The notes: generated from the sequence alone by a model not told the origin. Positions 17,252-25,799 are shown, counted from the stretch's first letter. The stretch is DNA of 64,000 bases from Nakamurella alba (GCF_009707545.1 NZ_WLYK01000017.1:33507-97506), one strand, 5' to 3'. Numbers and translations: made by a program.

Positions 17252-17572
17252 TCAGGCGGTGAACATCTGGGCCTCGGACCCGAAGACCGCGATGCGCCGG
17301 CCACGCATGTCGCCGACCTGGTCGACGGCCGCCTGCCACTGCGGGCTGGCCAGTGCCGCGTCCATCGCGGCCCGCGACTCGAAGGACAGGATCGACACCC
17401 CGTCCCAGCCCTTAGAGCGCTCCTCGAACGCGTCCTCGACCTCGGTGTGCAGCCAGCGCAGCAAGCCGGGCAGCTCCACCGTCAGCTCCGCGTGCGGCCC
17501 GCGCCACCAGTCGATGAACTGCTCGTGCGTCCAGTCCGGCGGCCGGGAGGCCAGCAGCACCAGGTTGTACAT
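17252..17572 (-). CDS. EthD-domain protein
   Basis: 106 residues. MYNLVLLASRPPDWTHEQFIDWW then GPHAELTVELPG is the hallmark of the EthD/dimeric alpha-beta barrel family (FxxxWxxxHaxl). Members help ether and polyketide or aromatic oxidations or isomerise small molecules, often without a cofactor. It follows two SnoaL-like genes with 1 bp between stop and start, so all three are probably one unit of small auxiliary enzymes. Substrate unknown. Confidence 0.75.
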   Translation of the reverse strand: MYNLVLLASRPPDWTHEQFIDWWRGPHAELTVELPGLLRWLHTEVEDAFEERSKGWDGVSILSFESRAAMDAALASPQWQAAVDQVGDMRGRRIAVFGSEAQMFTA

Positions 17573-17573
17573 C

Positions 17574-17963
17574 TCAGTTCCCTCCCGGGACGTCGGAGAA
17601 GTTGGCCGCAGGCGAGCGGCCGATCAGCAGCCGGGTCAGCTTCCCGGACGGGCCCACCCGGCCGGCCGCGACGAAGCTCGCCTCGAACTCGCCGGACCGG
17701 CGGACCTCGCCGAGGAACAGCTCGTCGTGACCGGTGATCGCGTGCGAGAGCAGGTGGTGGGTCCGGGTGCCGCGCTCCCGCTGCGCCAGGTAGCCGACCA
17801 GCGCCGCCCGGTCGCCGGCGAAGTCCGCGGCCTGCCCGCCGGTGGAGAAGACGATGCCGAGCTGGAAGTCGTCGTCGACGAGATCCAGGACCCGGTCCGG
17901 GGTGTCGCTGTCCATGATGGCGAACCAGCGGGTCAGGAAGCTGTCGGTGACATCGGCACTCAT
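17574..17963 (-). CDS. SnoaL/NTF2-like protein
   Basis: 129 residues with the NTF2-like pattern: N-terminal helices (FLTRWFAIMDSDTPDRVLDLV), DDDFQLGIVFSTGG cone strands and a C-terminal sheet. Family members act as isomerases, hydrolases or dehydratases with a buried acid pair. The start overlaps the stop of a second SnoaL-like gene (ATGA). No specific reaction can be assigned. The tandem copies may form a heterodimer or act on successive intermediates. Confidence 0.65.
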   Translation of the reverse strand: MSADVTDSFLTRWFAIMDSDTPDRVLDLVDDDFQLGIVFSTGGQAADFAGDRAALVGYLAQRERGTRTHHLLSHAITGHDELFLGEVRRSGEFEASFVAAGRVGPSGKLTRLLIGRSPAANFSDVPGGN

Positions 17964-18343
17964 ACCGAGCCCCCGGGCAGCGCGGGCTCCGCGGCGTCGA
18001 AGAGGGAGAACGACGGGTCGAAGTAGGACTGGTACCCGGCGATCGTCCCGTCGGCGGTCAGCCGGCCGATCGACATGAAGGCCCCGGTGGCCCGGTGGCC
18101 ACCCTCCTCGACGACGCCGTAGACCACCTCGGTGTCACCCTCGTGCAGGTGCCGCAGGATCCGGTGCACCCGGTCGGCCGGCGCGCTCCGGCTGCTGACG
18201 TAGTCGCGGTAGTCCTCCCGGCTGCTGCCGGTGACCTGCCGGCCGGGCAGCGCCAGCAGGAACGTCACGTCGGGCGCCATCAGCGCCAGCGCCTCCTCGA
18301 ACCGGCCGGCGTCCAGGTGCGCCATGTACTCGGGTACTGCCAT
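17960..18343 (-). CDS. SnoaL/NTF2-like protein
   Basis: 127 residues. VPEYMAHLDAGRFEEALALM, then APDVTFLLALPG, gives the standard SnoaL start, and RLTADGTIAGYQSYFD is a typical central strand pair. ATGA overlap with the second SnoaL-like gene. The sequences of the two copies differ enough that they are not a recent duplication. Likely a small isomerase, dehydratase or polyketide-cyclase-like enzyme of the pathway. Confidence 0.68.
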   Translation of the reverse strand: MAVPEYMAHLDAGRFEEALALMAPDVTFLLALPGRQVTGSSREDYRDYVSSRSAPADRVHRILRHLHEGDTEVVYGVVEEGGHRATGAFMSIGRLTADGTIAGYQSYFDPSFSLFDAAEPALPGGSV

Positions 18344-18389
18344 CGTTCCTCCTCCTCGAGTGAACGGACCGCGCTGCCGCCTCCGGGCG

Positions 18390-19547
18390 TCAGAGCATCT
18401 CCACGATCGTCGCGTTGGCCATGCCGCCGCCCTCGCACATCACCTGCAGACCGTAACGGCCACCGGTGCGGCGCAGCTCGTGCACCATGGTGGTCAGCAG
18501 CCGGGCGCCGCTGGCGCCGAGCGGGTGACCCAGGGCGATCGCGCCGCCGTTCGGGTTGACCTTCTCCAGCGGGGCGCCGGTCTCCTTCAGCCAGGCCAGC
18601 ACCACCGAGGCGAAGGCCTCGTTCACCTCGAAGGTGTCGATGTCGTCGATGGTGAGACCGGAGCGCTGCAGCACCTTCTCGGTGGCAGGGATCGGCCCGG
18701 TGAGCATGAACACCGGATCGGACCCGACGGCGGCGACGGTGTGCACCCGGGCGACCGGGGTCAGGCCGTGCTGCTGCACCGCCCGCTCCGAGGCCACCAG
18801 CACCGCGGCCGCACCGTCGGAGACCTGGCTGGAGACCGCCGCGGTCAGCCGCCCGCCCGCGCTCAGCGGCTTCAACCCGGCCATCTTCTCCAGGGTGGTG
18901 TCGGGACGGGGTCCCTCGTCGGTCGTCACCCCGAACGCAGGCACGATCTCGTCGTCGAAGCGACCGGCGGCGATGGCGGCGGCAGCCCGGGTGTGGCTGC
19001 GCAGCGCGTACTCCTCCATGTCGGAGCGCTCGATCCCCCAGTGCTGCGCGATCAGCTCGGCGCCGCGGAACTGCGAGATCTCCTGGTCGCCGTAGCGTTT
19101 CGTCCAGCCGGTCGCGGCGAACGGCGACGGCATGCCCTTCTCCATGCCCAGGATCGCCGGGCTCATGATCGGCACCACGCTCATCGACTCGACACCACCG
19201 GCAAGGACCAGGTCGGAGGTACCGGACAAGACCGCCTGGGCGGCCTGCTGCACCGCTTGCTGCGAGGACCCGCACTGCCGGTCGATGGTCACCCCCGGCA
19301 CGTGCTCCGGCAGGTCCGCGGCCAGCCAGGCGAGCCGGGCGATGTTGCCGGTCTGCGGCCCGATCTGGCCGACGCAGCCGAACACCACGTCGTCCACCGC
19401 GCCGGGGTCGACGCCGGCGGCGGCCAGCGTGCCGAGCATGCCGGCGCCGGCCAGGTCGAGCGGGTGCACGGCCGACAGTCCGCCGTTCCGCCGACCGACC
19501 GGGGTGCGCCGTGGGGCGACGAGGTAGGCCTGGTTCGTGGTGGTCAT
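18390..19547 (-). CDS. Acetyl-CoA acetyltransferase (thiolase)
   Basis: 385 residues from ATG at 19547. The nucleophilic Cys92 is in TIDRQCGSSQQ, the second catalytic site in NGGAIALGHPLGASGAR (His), and the acid/base Cys in QVMCEGGGMAN near residue 373. All the catalytic residues of a degradative thiolase are intact. It should cleave a 3-ketoacyl-CoA with CoA, giving acetyl- or propionyl-CoA. A full beta-oxidation round is thus available within this series: dehydrogenases, hydratase, SDR/HADH and this thiolase. Confidence 0.88.
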   Translation of the reverse strand: MTTTNQAYLVAPRRTPVGRRNGGLSAVHPLDLAGAGMLGTLAAAGVDPGAVDDVVFGCVGQIGPQTGNIARLAWLAADLPEHVPGVTIDRQCGSSQQAVQQAAQAVLSGTSDLVLAGGVESMSVVPIMSPAILGMEKGMPSPFAATGWTKRYGDQEISQFRGAELIAQHWGIERSDMEEYALRSHTRAAAAIAAGRFDDEIVPAFGVTTDEGPRPDTTLEKMAGLKPLSAGGRLTAAVSSQVSDGAAAVLVASERAVQQHGLTPVARVHTVAAVGSDPVFMLTGPIPATEKVLQRSGLTIDDIDTFEVNEAFASVVLAWLKETGAPLEKVNPNGGAIALGHPLGASGARLLTTMVHELRRTGGRYGLQVMCEGGGMANATIVEML

Positions 19548-19620
19548 CGGTTCTCTCCGGATTCTTCTGTGGTGGCGGTCATCTCGCGCAGGTGGTGGCC
19601 GGTGATGCGGTACGGGCCGG

Positions 19621-20418
19621 TCACCGGGCGGTCCAGCCGCCGTCGACGACCAGCACCTGGCCGGTGGTGTAGGACGAGGCGTCGGACGCCAGGTACAGCA
19701 GGGCGCCGTCCAGCTCCGACACCTCACCCGGCCGCCTGATCTGGGTGTTCTTGACGACCCAGCGGGCCGCGCTCTCGTCGGCGAAGAGGGCCTGGGTCAT
19801 CTCGGACCGGAACCAGCCCGGGGCCAGCGCGTTGACCCGGATGCCGCGGGCGGCCCACTGGCCGGACAGCTCACGGGTGAGCGCGATGATGCCGCCCTTC
19901 GAGGCGGCGTAGCCGGCGCCGGACAGCGGGAAGGTGGAACCGAGGCCGACGATCGAGGCGATGTTGACGATCACCTTGCCCTGCTGCGGCTCCGGCGCCG
20001 CGGCCAGCAGGCACGAGAGATGGTACGGCGCAACCAGGTTCACCTCCAGGGTCTCGCGGTAGACGCGGACGCCCTCCTCCTCGGCGTTGCCGTGGCCGCC
20101 GATGCCGGCGTTGTTGACGAGCACGTCGAACCGTCCGGTGAGCTCGAGGGCCCGGGCGGCCAGCGCCTCCCGGTCCTCGGCATCGGCGACGTCGCAGCGC
20201 ACCGCGTGGATGTTCTCCGTGCCGGCGGCCAGCTCCTCCAGCCGGTCCAGCCGGCGGGCCGCGGCCACCACCTGCGCCCCGGCGGCGGCGAGCAGGGTGG
20301 CGAAGCGCAGGCCGAGCCCGGCGGACGCGCCGGTCACCACCACGGTCCGGTCGGTGAGCGAGAACGACGGCAGGGCAACGGCTCCGACGGTCTGCGCCGG
20401 GGTGTCCAGGGCGGTCAC
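19621..20418 (-). CDS. SDR family oxidoreductase
   Basis: 265 residues; GTG at 20418 overlaps the upstream SDR stop (GTGA). TGASAGLGLRF cofactor loop near residue 30, AAARRLDR (Arg-rich, suggesting NADP), NNAG, the SIVG Ser, YAASKGG Tyr/Lys, and C-terminal [11 protein letters not shown] 20-residue N-terminal extension is unlikely to be functional. One of two adjacent SDR genes following the ACAD11-like gene; they may act on successive hydroxyl/keto groups. Confidence 0.84.
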   Translation of the reverse strand: MTALDTPAQTVGAVALPSFSLTDRTVVVTGASAGLGLRFATLLAAAGAQVVAAARRLDRLEELAAGTENIHAVRCDVADAEDREALAARALELTGRFDVLVNNAGIGGHGNAEEEGVRVYRETLEVNLVAPYHLSCLLAAAPEPQQGKVIVNIASIVGLGSTFPLSGAGYAASKGGIIALTRELSGQWAARGIRVNALAPGWFRSEMTQALFADESAARWVVKNTQIRRPGEVSELDGALLYLASDASSYTTGQVLVVDGGWTAR

Positions 20419-21194
20419 GTCTGCACCGCCCGGGGCAGTCCGAGCGCGCCGCCGTCGATCACCAGGGTGTGCCCGGTGATCCACGACGACAGGTCGCTGG
20501 CCAGGAACACCGCGGCGTTCCCGCAGTCCTCGACCGTGCCGAGCCGGCGCATGGGCAGCTGGGCGGTCAGCACACCCTCGCGCGCCTCCCAGACCGCCCG
20601 CGCCAGTTCCGTCTTGATCACGCCCGGGGCGATGGCGTTGACCCGGATGTCCGGACCCAGCTCGTACCCCAACTGCATGGTCAGGTGGATCAGCGCCGCC
20701 TTGGTGGCGTTGTAGAAGCCGATGTGCGGGTCGACCAGCAACCCGCCGACCGACGCCACGTTGATCACCGCGGCGCCCGAGTCCCGGCCCATGCCGTGTT
20801 CGCGGGCGGCGTGGATCCACAACATCGGGGCGATCTGGTTGACCTGCGCGGTCTTCGCGGCCCGGGACAGGTCGATGTCGGCCAGCGGACCCATGTACGG
20901 GTTGGTGGCGGCGTTGTTGACCAGTACGTCGAGCGGCCCGAAGCGTTCGGCCGTCTCCGCCACCGCGGCGGCGGCCTGGTCGGGGTCACCTGCATTGGCG
21001 ACGACCGTGTGCACCTGTCCGGTGCCCGGGGTGGCCAGCAGCTGCTCGCGCGCCTCGTCCAGGCCGGCCGCCTTGCGGGCCGTGAGCACCACGGTGGCAC
21101 CCTCGGCCCGGAAGGCCGTCGCGATCCCGAAGCCGATCCCCCGGGACCCGCCGGTGATCAGGGCCACCTTGCCGTCCAACAGCGGTCGGTCCAT
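20415..21194 (-). CDS. SDR family oxidoreductase
   Basis: 259 residues from ATG at 21194, overlapping the ACAD stop by TGATG. ITGGSRGIGFGI cofactor loop, VLTARK, NNAATNP (a variant of NNAG), VASVGG with the Ser, FYNATKAAL with Tyr and Lys, and VIDGGAL at the end. The NNAATNPYMGP variant is found in 3-oxoacyl reductase and hydroxyacyl-CoA dehydrogenase-like SDRs. LvaD of the levulinate pathway is also an SDR, which is relevant to the neighbouring kinase/ACAD pair but not proof. Confidence 0.84.
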   Translation of the reverse strand: MDRPLLDGKVALITGGSRGIGFGIATAFRAEGATVVLTARKAAGLDEAREQLLATPGTGQVHTVVANAGDPDQAAAAVAETAERFGPLDVLVNNAATNPYMGPLADIDLSRAAKTAQVNQIAPMLWIHAAREHGMGRDSGAAVINVASVGGLLVDPHIGFYNATKAALIHLTMQLGYELGPDIRVNAIAPGVIKTELARAVWEAREGVLTAQLPMRRLGTVEDCGNAAVFLASDLSSWITGHTLVIDGGALGLPRAVQT

Positions 21195-22411
21195 CAGACA
21201 CCTTCCCGGGTCTTGTGCTTGTCGAGTTCCTGGCGGGTGATGGTCCGCAGGTGCACCTCGTCCGGACCGTCGGCGATCCGGAGCGCGCGGGTGAGGGCGT
21301 AGAACCGGGCGATCGGGGTGTCCTCGCTGACGCCCGCGGCACCGAAGGCCTGCACGGCCCGGTCGCAGACCCGGTGCGCGACACCCATCGCCGACACCTT
21401 GATCGCGGCCACCTCGATGCGGGCGGTCCGGGCACCACCGTTGTCCATCATCCAGGCCGACTTCAGGACCAGCAGCCGGGCCTCGTCGATCTCGATCCGG
21501 CTGCGGGCGATCCATTCGCCGATGACTCCCTGCCGGGCCAGCGGGCCGCCGAACGCCTCGCGCTGCAGCACCCTCCGGCACATCAGTTCCAGCGCGCGCT
21601 CGGCGATCCCGATCGCGCGCATGGCGTAGTGCATACGCCCGGGCCCGAGCCGACCCTGGGCGAGGGCGAAACCGTCCCCCTCGCGGCCGAGCATGTTCTC
21701 CGCCGGGACGGTCACCCCGTCGAAGAGCACCTCGCCGTGCCCCAGCCGGTCCTGGTAACCGAAGGTGGTGAGGTCACGGAGAACCTCCAGACCGGGCGAG
21801 TCCCTGGGCACCAGCACCATGCTCTGCCGACGGTAGGGTTCGGCTTCCGGGTCGGACACGCCCATCACGATCACCAACTCGCAGTCCGGGTCGAGAATGC
21901 CGGAGGTGTACCATTTCCGGCCGGTGATCCGGTAGCTGTCGCCGTCCCGCTCGATCCGCGTGGCGATGTTGCGGGCGTCGGAGCTGGCCACCTCCGGCTC
22001 GGTCATCGCGAAGCAGGACCGGATCCGGGCGTCCAGCAGCGGCCGCAGCCAGCGGTCCTGCTGGGCCGGCGTGCCGAACAGCGACAGCAGTTCCATGTTC
22101 CCGGTGTCCGGCGCCGAACAGTTGAAGACCTCGTTGCCGATGATCGACCGGCCCATCTCCTCGGCCAACGGCGCGTACTCGAGGTTGGTCAGGCCGGCGC
22201 CCCAGGTCCCGTGGGTGAGGAACAGGTTCCACAGCCCCTGCTCCCGGGCGGCCGCCTTCAGCTCCGTCATCACCGGAGGCAGCGCGTGCGGGTCGGACCC
22301 GGCGGCGAGCTGCGCCTCGTAGACGGTCTCGGCGGGGATCACCCGCTCGTCCATGAACTGCCGCAGCTGCTGCTGCAGCGCCACGGTGCGGTCGGAGTAT
22401 CTGAAGTCCAC
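21194..22411 (-). CDS. ACAD11-type acyl-CoA dehydrogenase
   Basis: 405 residues. The signatures CFAMTEPEVASSDARNI, GRKWYTSGILDPDCELVIVMG and QAFGAAGVSEDTPIARFYALTRALRIADGPDEVHL are those of the ACAD10/ACAD11 subfamily. Mammalian ACAD10/11 and bacterial LvaC use this fold to eliminate phosphate from a 4-phosphoacyl-CoA. The gene next upstream (22491-23459) is an APH-type kinase, the second half of the mammalian fusion. So a 4-hydroxyacyl-CoA phosphorylation/elimination route is plausible, although plain acyl-CoA dehydrogenation is the fallback. Confidence 0.85.
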   Translation of the reverse strand: MDFRYSDRTVALQQQLRQFMDERVIPAETVYEAQLAAGSDPHALPPVMTELKAAAREQGLWNLFLTHGTWGAGLTNLEYAPLAEEMGRSIIGNEVFNCSAPDTGNMELLSLFGTPAQQDRWLRPLLDARIRSCFAMTEPEVASSDARNIATRIERDGDSYRITGRKWYTSGILDPDCELVIVMGVSDPEAEPYRRQSMVLVPRDSPGLEVLRDLTTFGYQDRLGHGEVLFDGVTVPAENMLGREGDGFALAQGRLGPGRMHYAMRAIGIAERALELMCRRVLQREAFGGPLARQGVIGEWIARSRIEIDEARLLVLKSAWMMDNGGARTARIEVAAIKVSAMGVAHRVCDRAVQAFGAAGVSEDTPIARFYALTRALRIADGPDEVHLRTITRQELDKHKTREGV

Positions 22412-22490
22412 GGCTGCTGCTCCCTTGCGGCGCCTCGGTGGTGCTCGGAATCGTCTGTCGGTGTTCGTGTCTCGTACCGGTGCCGGTGTT

Positions 22491-23459
22491 CTACGACAGC
22501 AGGCGCACCCCGTTGCGCAGCATGGCCGCCACCGTCGGCGGCAGGGTCTCCTGCACCGGGTCGACGTGCGTGCCCTCGCGGTGCCGTTTGACGTTGTGCC
22601 CCATGATCGCGGCCATCTTCAACCGGGCCAGCGCGCGGAACCAGTCGAGATCCTCGACCGGCGGTCCGTTCTCACTGTAGACATCGATCATCTGCGCCTC
22701 GGACGGCACCCCGGCCGCGGCGTGGCCGACACCGGGGAAGTTGTCCGGCTCGCAGAACAGCAGGAACCAGGCCAGGTCGATCCGCGGGTCGCCGACGGCC
22801 CAGATCTCCCAGTCGATGATCGCCGTCAGCGACGGACCGTCGAACAGCGAGTTCCCCAGTCGGCAGTCGCCGTGGGTCAACGCCGACCGGGCCGCAGCCG
22901 GGGGTGCCGCTGCCAGCAGCGCCACCAGTTCTTCGCCCTGCGGTCGTAGTTCCTCCGGGACGGCGCGCAGGGTGCGGGTCCAGCGAGCCAGCTCGTCCGC
23001 CGGGGCCAGCACCTCCTGATCGCCGAGATCCAGTGCCGTGACGTCGATCCCGTGCATGACACGCATCGCCCGGGCCAGCGCGGACATCCGCACCGGTACC
23101 AGCTCCGGGTCGACGGTCTGCGTGTCGAGCACCGGTTCCACACTTTCGCCGGCCGCCCGGGTCATCGCGAACCAGGCCGGCGGATCGGCCGACTCCGCGG
23201 CCACGGTCGGCACCGGCACGCCGCGTCCGTGCAGTGCCCGCAGGGCCACCGCCTGCCGCAGCACGTCGTTGCGGCCGACCGCCCGGCGCCCCTCGGGGAC
23301 GGCCTTGACCACGTACCCGTGGCCACCGGCATCCACCGCGTAGGTGAGACCGGACCGACCGCCCTCGAGCACGGCCAGCTCCGAGACCTCTGCTCCCGGA
23401 TGCAGATCCGCCAGTGCGGCCTGCACCCGGTCGGTGACGGCGGGGCGGGTGCTCAGCAC
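22491..23459 (-). CDS. APH-family small-molecule kinase (ACAD10/11 kinase-domain-like)
   Basis: 322 residues. Catalytic loop THGDCRLGN (Asp198, Asn203) and metal-binding IDWE (Asp216) are intact. An N-terminal lobe Lys lies in YVVKAVP near residue 52. The order and spacing match aminoglycoside phosphotransferase-fold kinases, including the N-terminal domains of ACAD10/11 and LvaA. The GTG start at 23459 overlaps the stop of the thiolase/Ltp gene by 7 bp. The ACAD11-like gene follows 79 bp later. I infer phosphorylation of a hydroxyacyl-CoA rather than antibiotic resistance. Confidence 0.8.
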   Translation of the reverse strand: MLSTRPAVTDRVQAALADLHPGAEVSELAVLEGGRSGLTYAVDAGGHGYVVKAVPEGRRAVGRNDVLRQAVALRALHGRGVPVPTVAAESADPPAWFAMTRAAGESVEPVLDTQTVDPELVPVRMSALARAMRVMHGIDVTALDLGDQEVLAPADELARWTRTLRAVPEELRPQGEELVALLAAAPPAAARSALTHGDCRLGNSLFDGPSLTAIIDWEIWAVGDPRIDLAWFLLFCEPDNFPGVGHAAAGVPSEAQMIDVYSENGPPVEDLDWFRALARLKMAAIMGHNVKRHREGTHVDPVQETLPPTVAAMLRNGVRLLS

Positions 23460-24592
23460 GACAGCACCGCGCAGGCGCTGACGCCGGGGGCACCGTAGAC
23501 ATGGGTGAAGCCGACGGTCGGGGCCGATGGCACCTGACGGTCACCGGCCTCGCCCCGCAGTTGCAGCACCACCTCGACCACCTGGCGGAGCCCGGAGGCG
23601 CCGATCGGTTCGCCGTTGGCGATGCAGCCGCCGTCCGTGTTCACCGGTAACAGGCCGTCGATCTCGGTCATCCCTTCGCGGATCCACTTGTCCTGCTCGC
23701 CGTCGGCGACGAATCCGCACTCGGCCATGTGCATCAGCTCGGCGCCGGCCTCGGTGTCCTGCAGCTGCGCGACACCGACGTCACCGGGCCCGATCCCGGC
23801 GGCCTCGAAGGCGGCGGCGGAGGCGTCCCGGCTCACGCTGGTCAGCTCTCCGCCGGGGATCCACGGCGCGAACACCTCGAAGGAACCGAACCGGCGGGAG
23901 CGCACCGCGACCGCGTCCAACCGCACCCGTCGGTGCAGGTCCGGCAGCACCCCGGGGGCGGTCAGCACCAGCGCCGCCGCACCCTCGCCGGGTGAGCAGA
24001 ACATGAACCGGGTCAGCGGATCGCTGACCAGGCCGGAGTCCCGGATCTGGTCCGCGGTCAGCGGATCCCGACGCCAGGCCTGCGGCGTGAGAGCACCGTT
24101 GCGGTAGGCCTTCTCGGCAACCAGGGCGAGCAGCTCCGGGTCCAGCCGGTGGTCGTGCAGGTACCGCTGGATCTTGGCGCCGAAGAACTGTGTCGTCACC
24201 ATCAGCCCGTCGGTGCCGTAGCAGTCGGGCAGGCCCCAGTCCCCCGGCCGCGGGTCGAAAGCGCCCGGCGGGTGCTTGTCGAACCCGACCGCCACCACCA
24301 CGTCCGCCATCCCGCTGCGGATCGCATTCACCGCACTGACCAGCGAGCTGCCGCCGGTCGCGCAGCCGTTCTTCACGTTGACGAACGGGATGCCGGTGAG
24401 TCCCAGGTCCGCGACCAGGGTGTCGGCCAGGCCGGCGTTGTCGCTGCCACCGAAAGCCGCGCGCACCCGGGACCAGTCGATCCCGGCATCGGCCAGCGCC
24501 GCGCGCACCGCCGTGACCGCGTGTGCCCGGCCGGTGCCCGGCGTCCGGCCGAATGCGGTCCGTGCGGCCCCGGCGATCACCACGCCGGTCAT
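23453..24592 (-). CDS. Thiolase-like lipid-transfer protein (Ltp/SCP2-type thiolase or retro-aldolase)
   Basis: 379 residues. The nucleophile position is kept: NVKNGCATGGSSLV (Cys77). The C-terminal GHPxG motif of true thiolases is replaced by NGEPIGASG, so the catalytic His is Glu. The start overlaps the DUF35 gene (ATGA). Actinobacterial Ltp-type proteins paired with DUF35 proteins (for example Ltp2 with ChsH2) perform retro-aldol cleavage of 3-hydroxyacyl-CoA side chains instead of Claisen cleavage. The partner gene and the His-to-Glu change point this way, but the retained Cys leaves a thiolase role possible. Confidence 0.82.
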   Translation of the reverse strand: MTGVVIAGAARTAFGRTPGTGRAHAVTAVRAALADAGIDWSRVRAAFGGSDNAGLADTLVADLGLTGIPFVNVKNGCATGGSSLVSAVNAIRSGMADVVVAVGFDKHPPGAFDPRPGDWGLPDCYGTDGLMVTTQFFGAKIQRYLHDHRLDPELLALVAEKAYRNGALTPQAWRRDPLTADQIRDSGLVSDPLTRFMFCSPGEGAAALVLTAPGVLPDLHRRVRLDAVAVRSRRFGSFEVFAPWIPGGELTSVSRDASAAAFEAAGIGPGDVGVAQLQDTEAGAELMHMAECGFVADGEQDKWIREGMTEIDGLLPVNTDGGCIANGEPIGASGLRQVVEVVLQLRGEAGDRQVPSAPTVGFTHVYGAPGVSACAVLSC

Positions 24593-24987
24593 CGGAGGAG
24601 CTCCGCGACCGGGACGCCTCCACGGCCGGACAGCTGCACCGGGTCACCGATCCGCAGCGTGCCCGGATCGACACCGTCGAGCGGCGGTACGACCGCCTCC
24701 ACCCGGATCCCCTCCGGCAGCTCCACGTACACGACGCCGAACGGGCGGAACCCGTTCTCCGGCAGCACGTACGGAGGGGACTTGGGTGGGTGACGCTGCA
24801 CCGTCCAGCTCCAGACCGTGCCGTGCGACGAGAGGACGGACGGTTCGGTGGTGGTACCGCACCGCGGGCAGTGCGCCGCGGCGGGGTAGGTGACCACGGC
24901 GCACTCCGGGCAGCGGGCCCCGGTCAGGGCCGTGCCGTCGGTGACCGGCGTGGTCGCCGACGGCACGGCGGATTCCTGCGACTGCAC
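24589..24987 (-). CDS. DUF35 OB-fold/zinc-ribbon protein, partner of the Ltp protein
   Basis: 132 residues from GTG at 24987 (a later in-frame GTG at 24966 is possible). Residues 20-45 hold a zinc ribbon with two CxxC knuckles (CPEC and CPRC), followed by the OB-fold part (VWSWTVQRHPPKSPPY, then PFGVVYVELPEGIRVEA). DUF35 proteins bind acyl-CoA and form obligate complexes with Ltp thiolase-fold proteins or with MaoC-like hydratases. It begins 7 bp after the enoyl-CoA hydratase stop and overlaps the Ltp start by 4 bp, so the complex is probably made together. Confidence 0.82.
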   Translation of the reverse strand: MQSQESAVPSATTPVTDGTALTGARCPECAVVTYPAAAHCPRCGTTTEPSVLSSHGTVWSWTVQRHPPKSPPYVLPENGFRPFGVVYVELPEGIRVEAVVPPLDGVDPGTLRIGDPVQLSGRGGVPVAELLR

Positions 24988-24994
24988 GGTCCGC

Positions 24995-25783
24995 TCAGCG
25001 CCCCGTCCAGACCGGGTCGCGCTTCTCCAGGAACGCCGAGACGCCTTCGCGGGCGTCGTCGGACTGCAGGGTGACACCCACCGACAGCCGCTCGATGACC
25101 ATCAGCGACTCGGTGTCCGCGTCCAGGCTGCGGTCGATGGCGGACTTGGTGAGGTTCATCTGGAACGGGCTCTTGTCGGAGAGCAGCGCGGCGAACTCGT
25201 CGACCGTCTTGTCCAGCTCGTCGGCCGGGGCGGAGGCATTGACGAGGTTCCACTCGGCACATTCCTTGCCGGAGAGGAGCTTGCCGGTCATCATCAGTTC
25301 CTTGGTCTTGCGGATGCCGATCATCCGGGGAACCCGGTAGATCGGGCCGGCGCCGCCGAAGAGCGCGCGGCGGATGTGGAAGTCACCGATCCGGGCGTCG
25401 TCCTCGGCGATGGCGAAGTCGGTGGAGATCATCAGCTCGAAGCCGCCGGCGGTGGCGTACCCCTCGATCACCGAGATCGACGGGGTCTTGGCGCGGTACA
25501 GGTTGTCGCAGATCTTCGCGGAAATCTCCGCGACGTCCGCCGCGGTGGTACTGCCGATGTAGTCGGCCTTGAGCGAGTCCAGGTCGAAGCCCGAGCAGAA
25601 GGTGTTGCCACGCCCGCGCAGCACCAGCACCTTGAGCTCGGGATCGGCGTCCACCTCCTTCACGATCTCGTCCAGCCGGTTGAGGATCGGCACCGTCACG
25701 CAGTTCTTCTTCCACGGACGGTTCAGCCAGACCCGGGCGATGTTCCCGTCCCGCTCGAACTGGATGTCGTCTTCGACGGCCAT
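24995..25783 (-). CDS. Enoyl-CoA hydratase/isomerase (crotonase family)
   Basis: 262 residues from ATG at 25783, with AAAGGA upstream. Crotonase features: LRGRGNTFCSGFDLDSL (first oxyanion-hole strand), VIEGYATAGGFELMISTDFAIA (second oxyanion-hole glycine pair) and a C-terminal helix that ends FLEKRDPVWTGR. The acid residues of classical hydratases are not clearly both present, so isomerase or another crotonase reaction is possible. It is the first gene of the 14-kb minus-strand series, and a near-perfect operator lies 17 bp upstream of its start. Confidence 0.84.
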   Translation of the reverse strand: MAVEDDIQFERDGNIARVWLNRPWKKNCVTVPILNRLDEIVKEVDADPELKVLVLRGRGNTFCSGFDLDSLKADYIGSTTAADVAEISAKICDNLYRAKTPSISVIEGYATAGGFELMISTDFAIAEDDARIGDFHIRRALFGGAGPIYRVPRMIGIRKTKELMMTGKLLSGKECAEWNLVNASAPADELDKTVDEFAALLSDKSPFQMNLTKSAIDRSLDADTESLMVIERLSVGVTLQSDDAREGVSAFLEKRDPVWTGR

Positions 25784-25799
25784 GGGGGAGGTCCTTTCG

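Noticed and set aside
22491..23459. Aminoglycoside resistance gene
   Set aside because: The fold is APH-like, but the neighbours are CoA-thioester enzymes and an ACAD11-type gene, so a metabolic kinase is far more likely.
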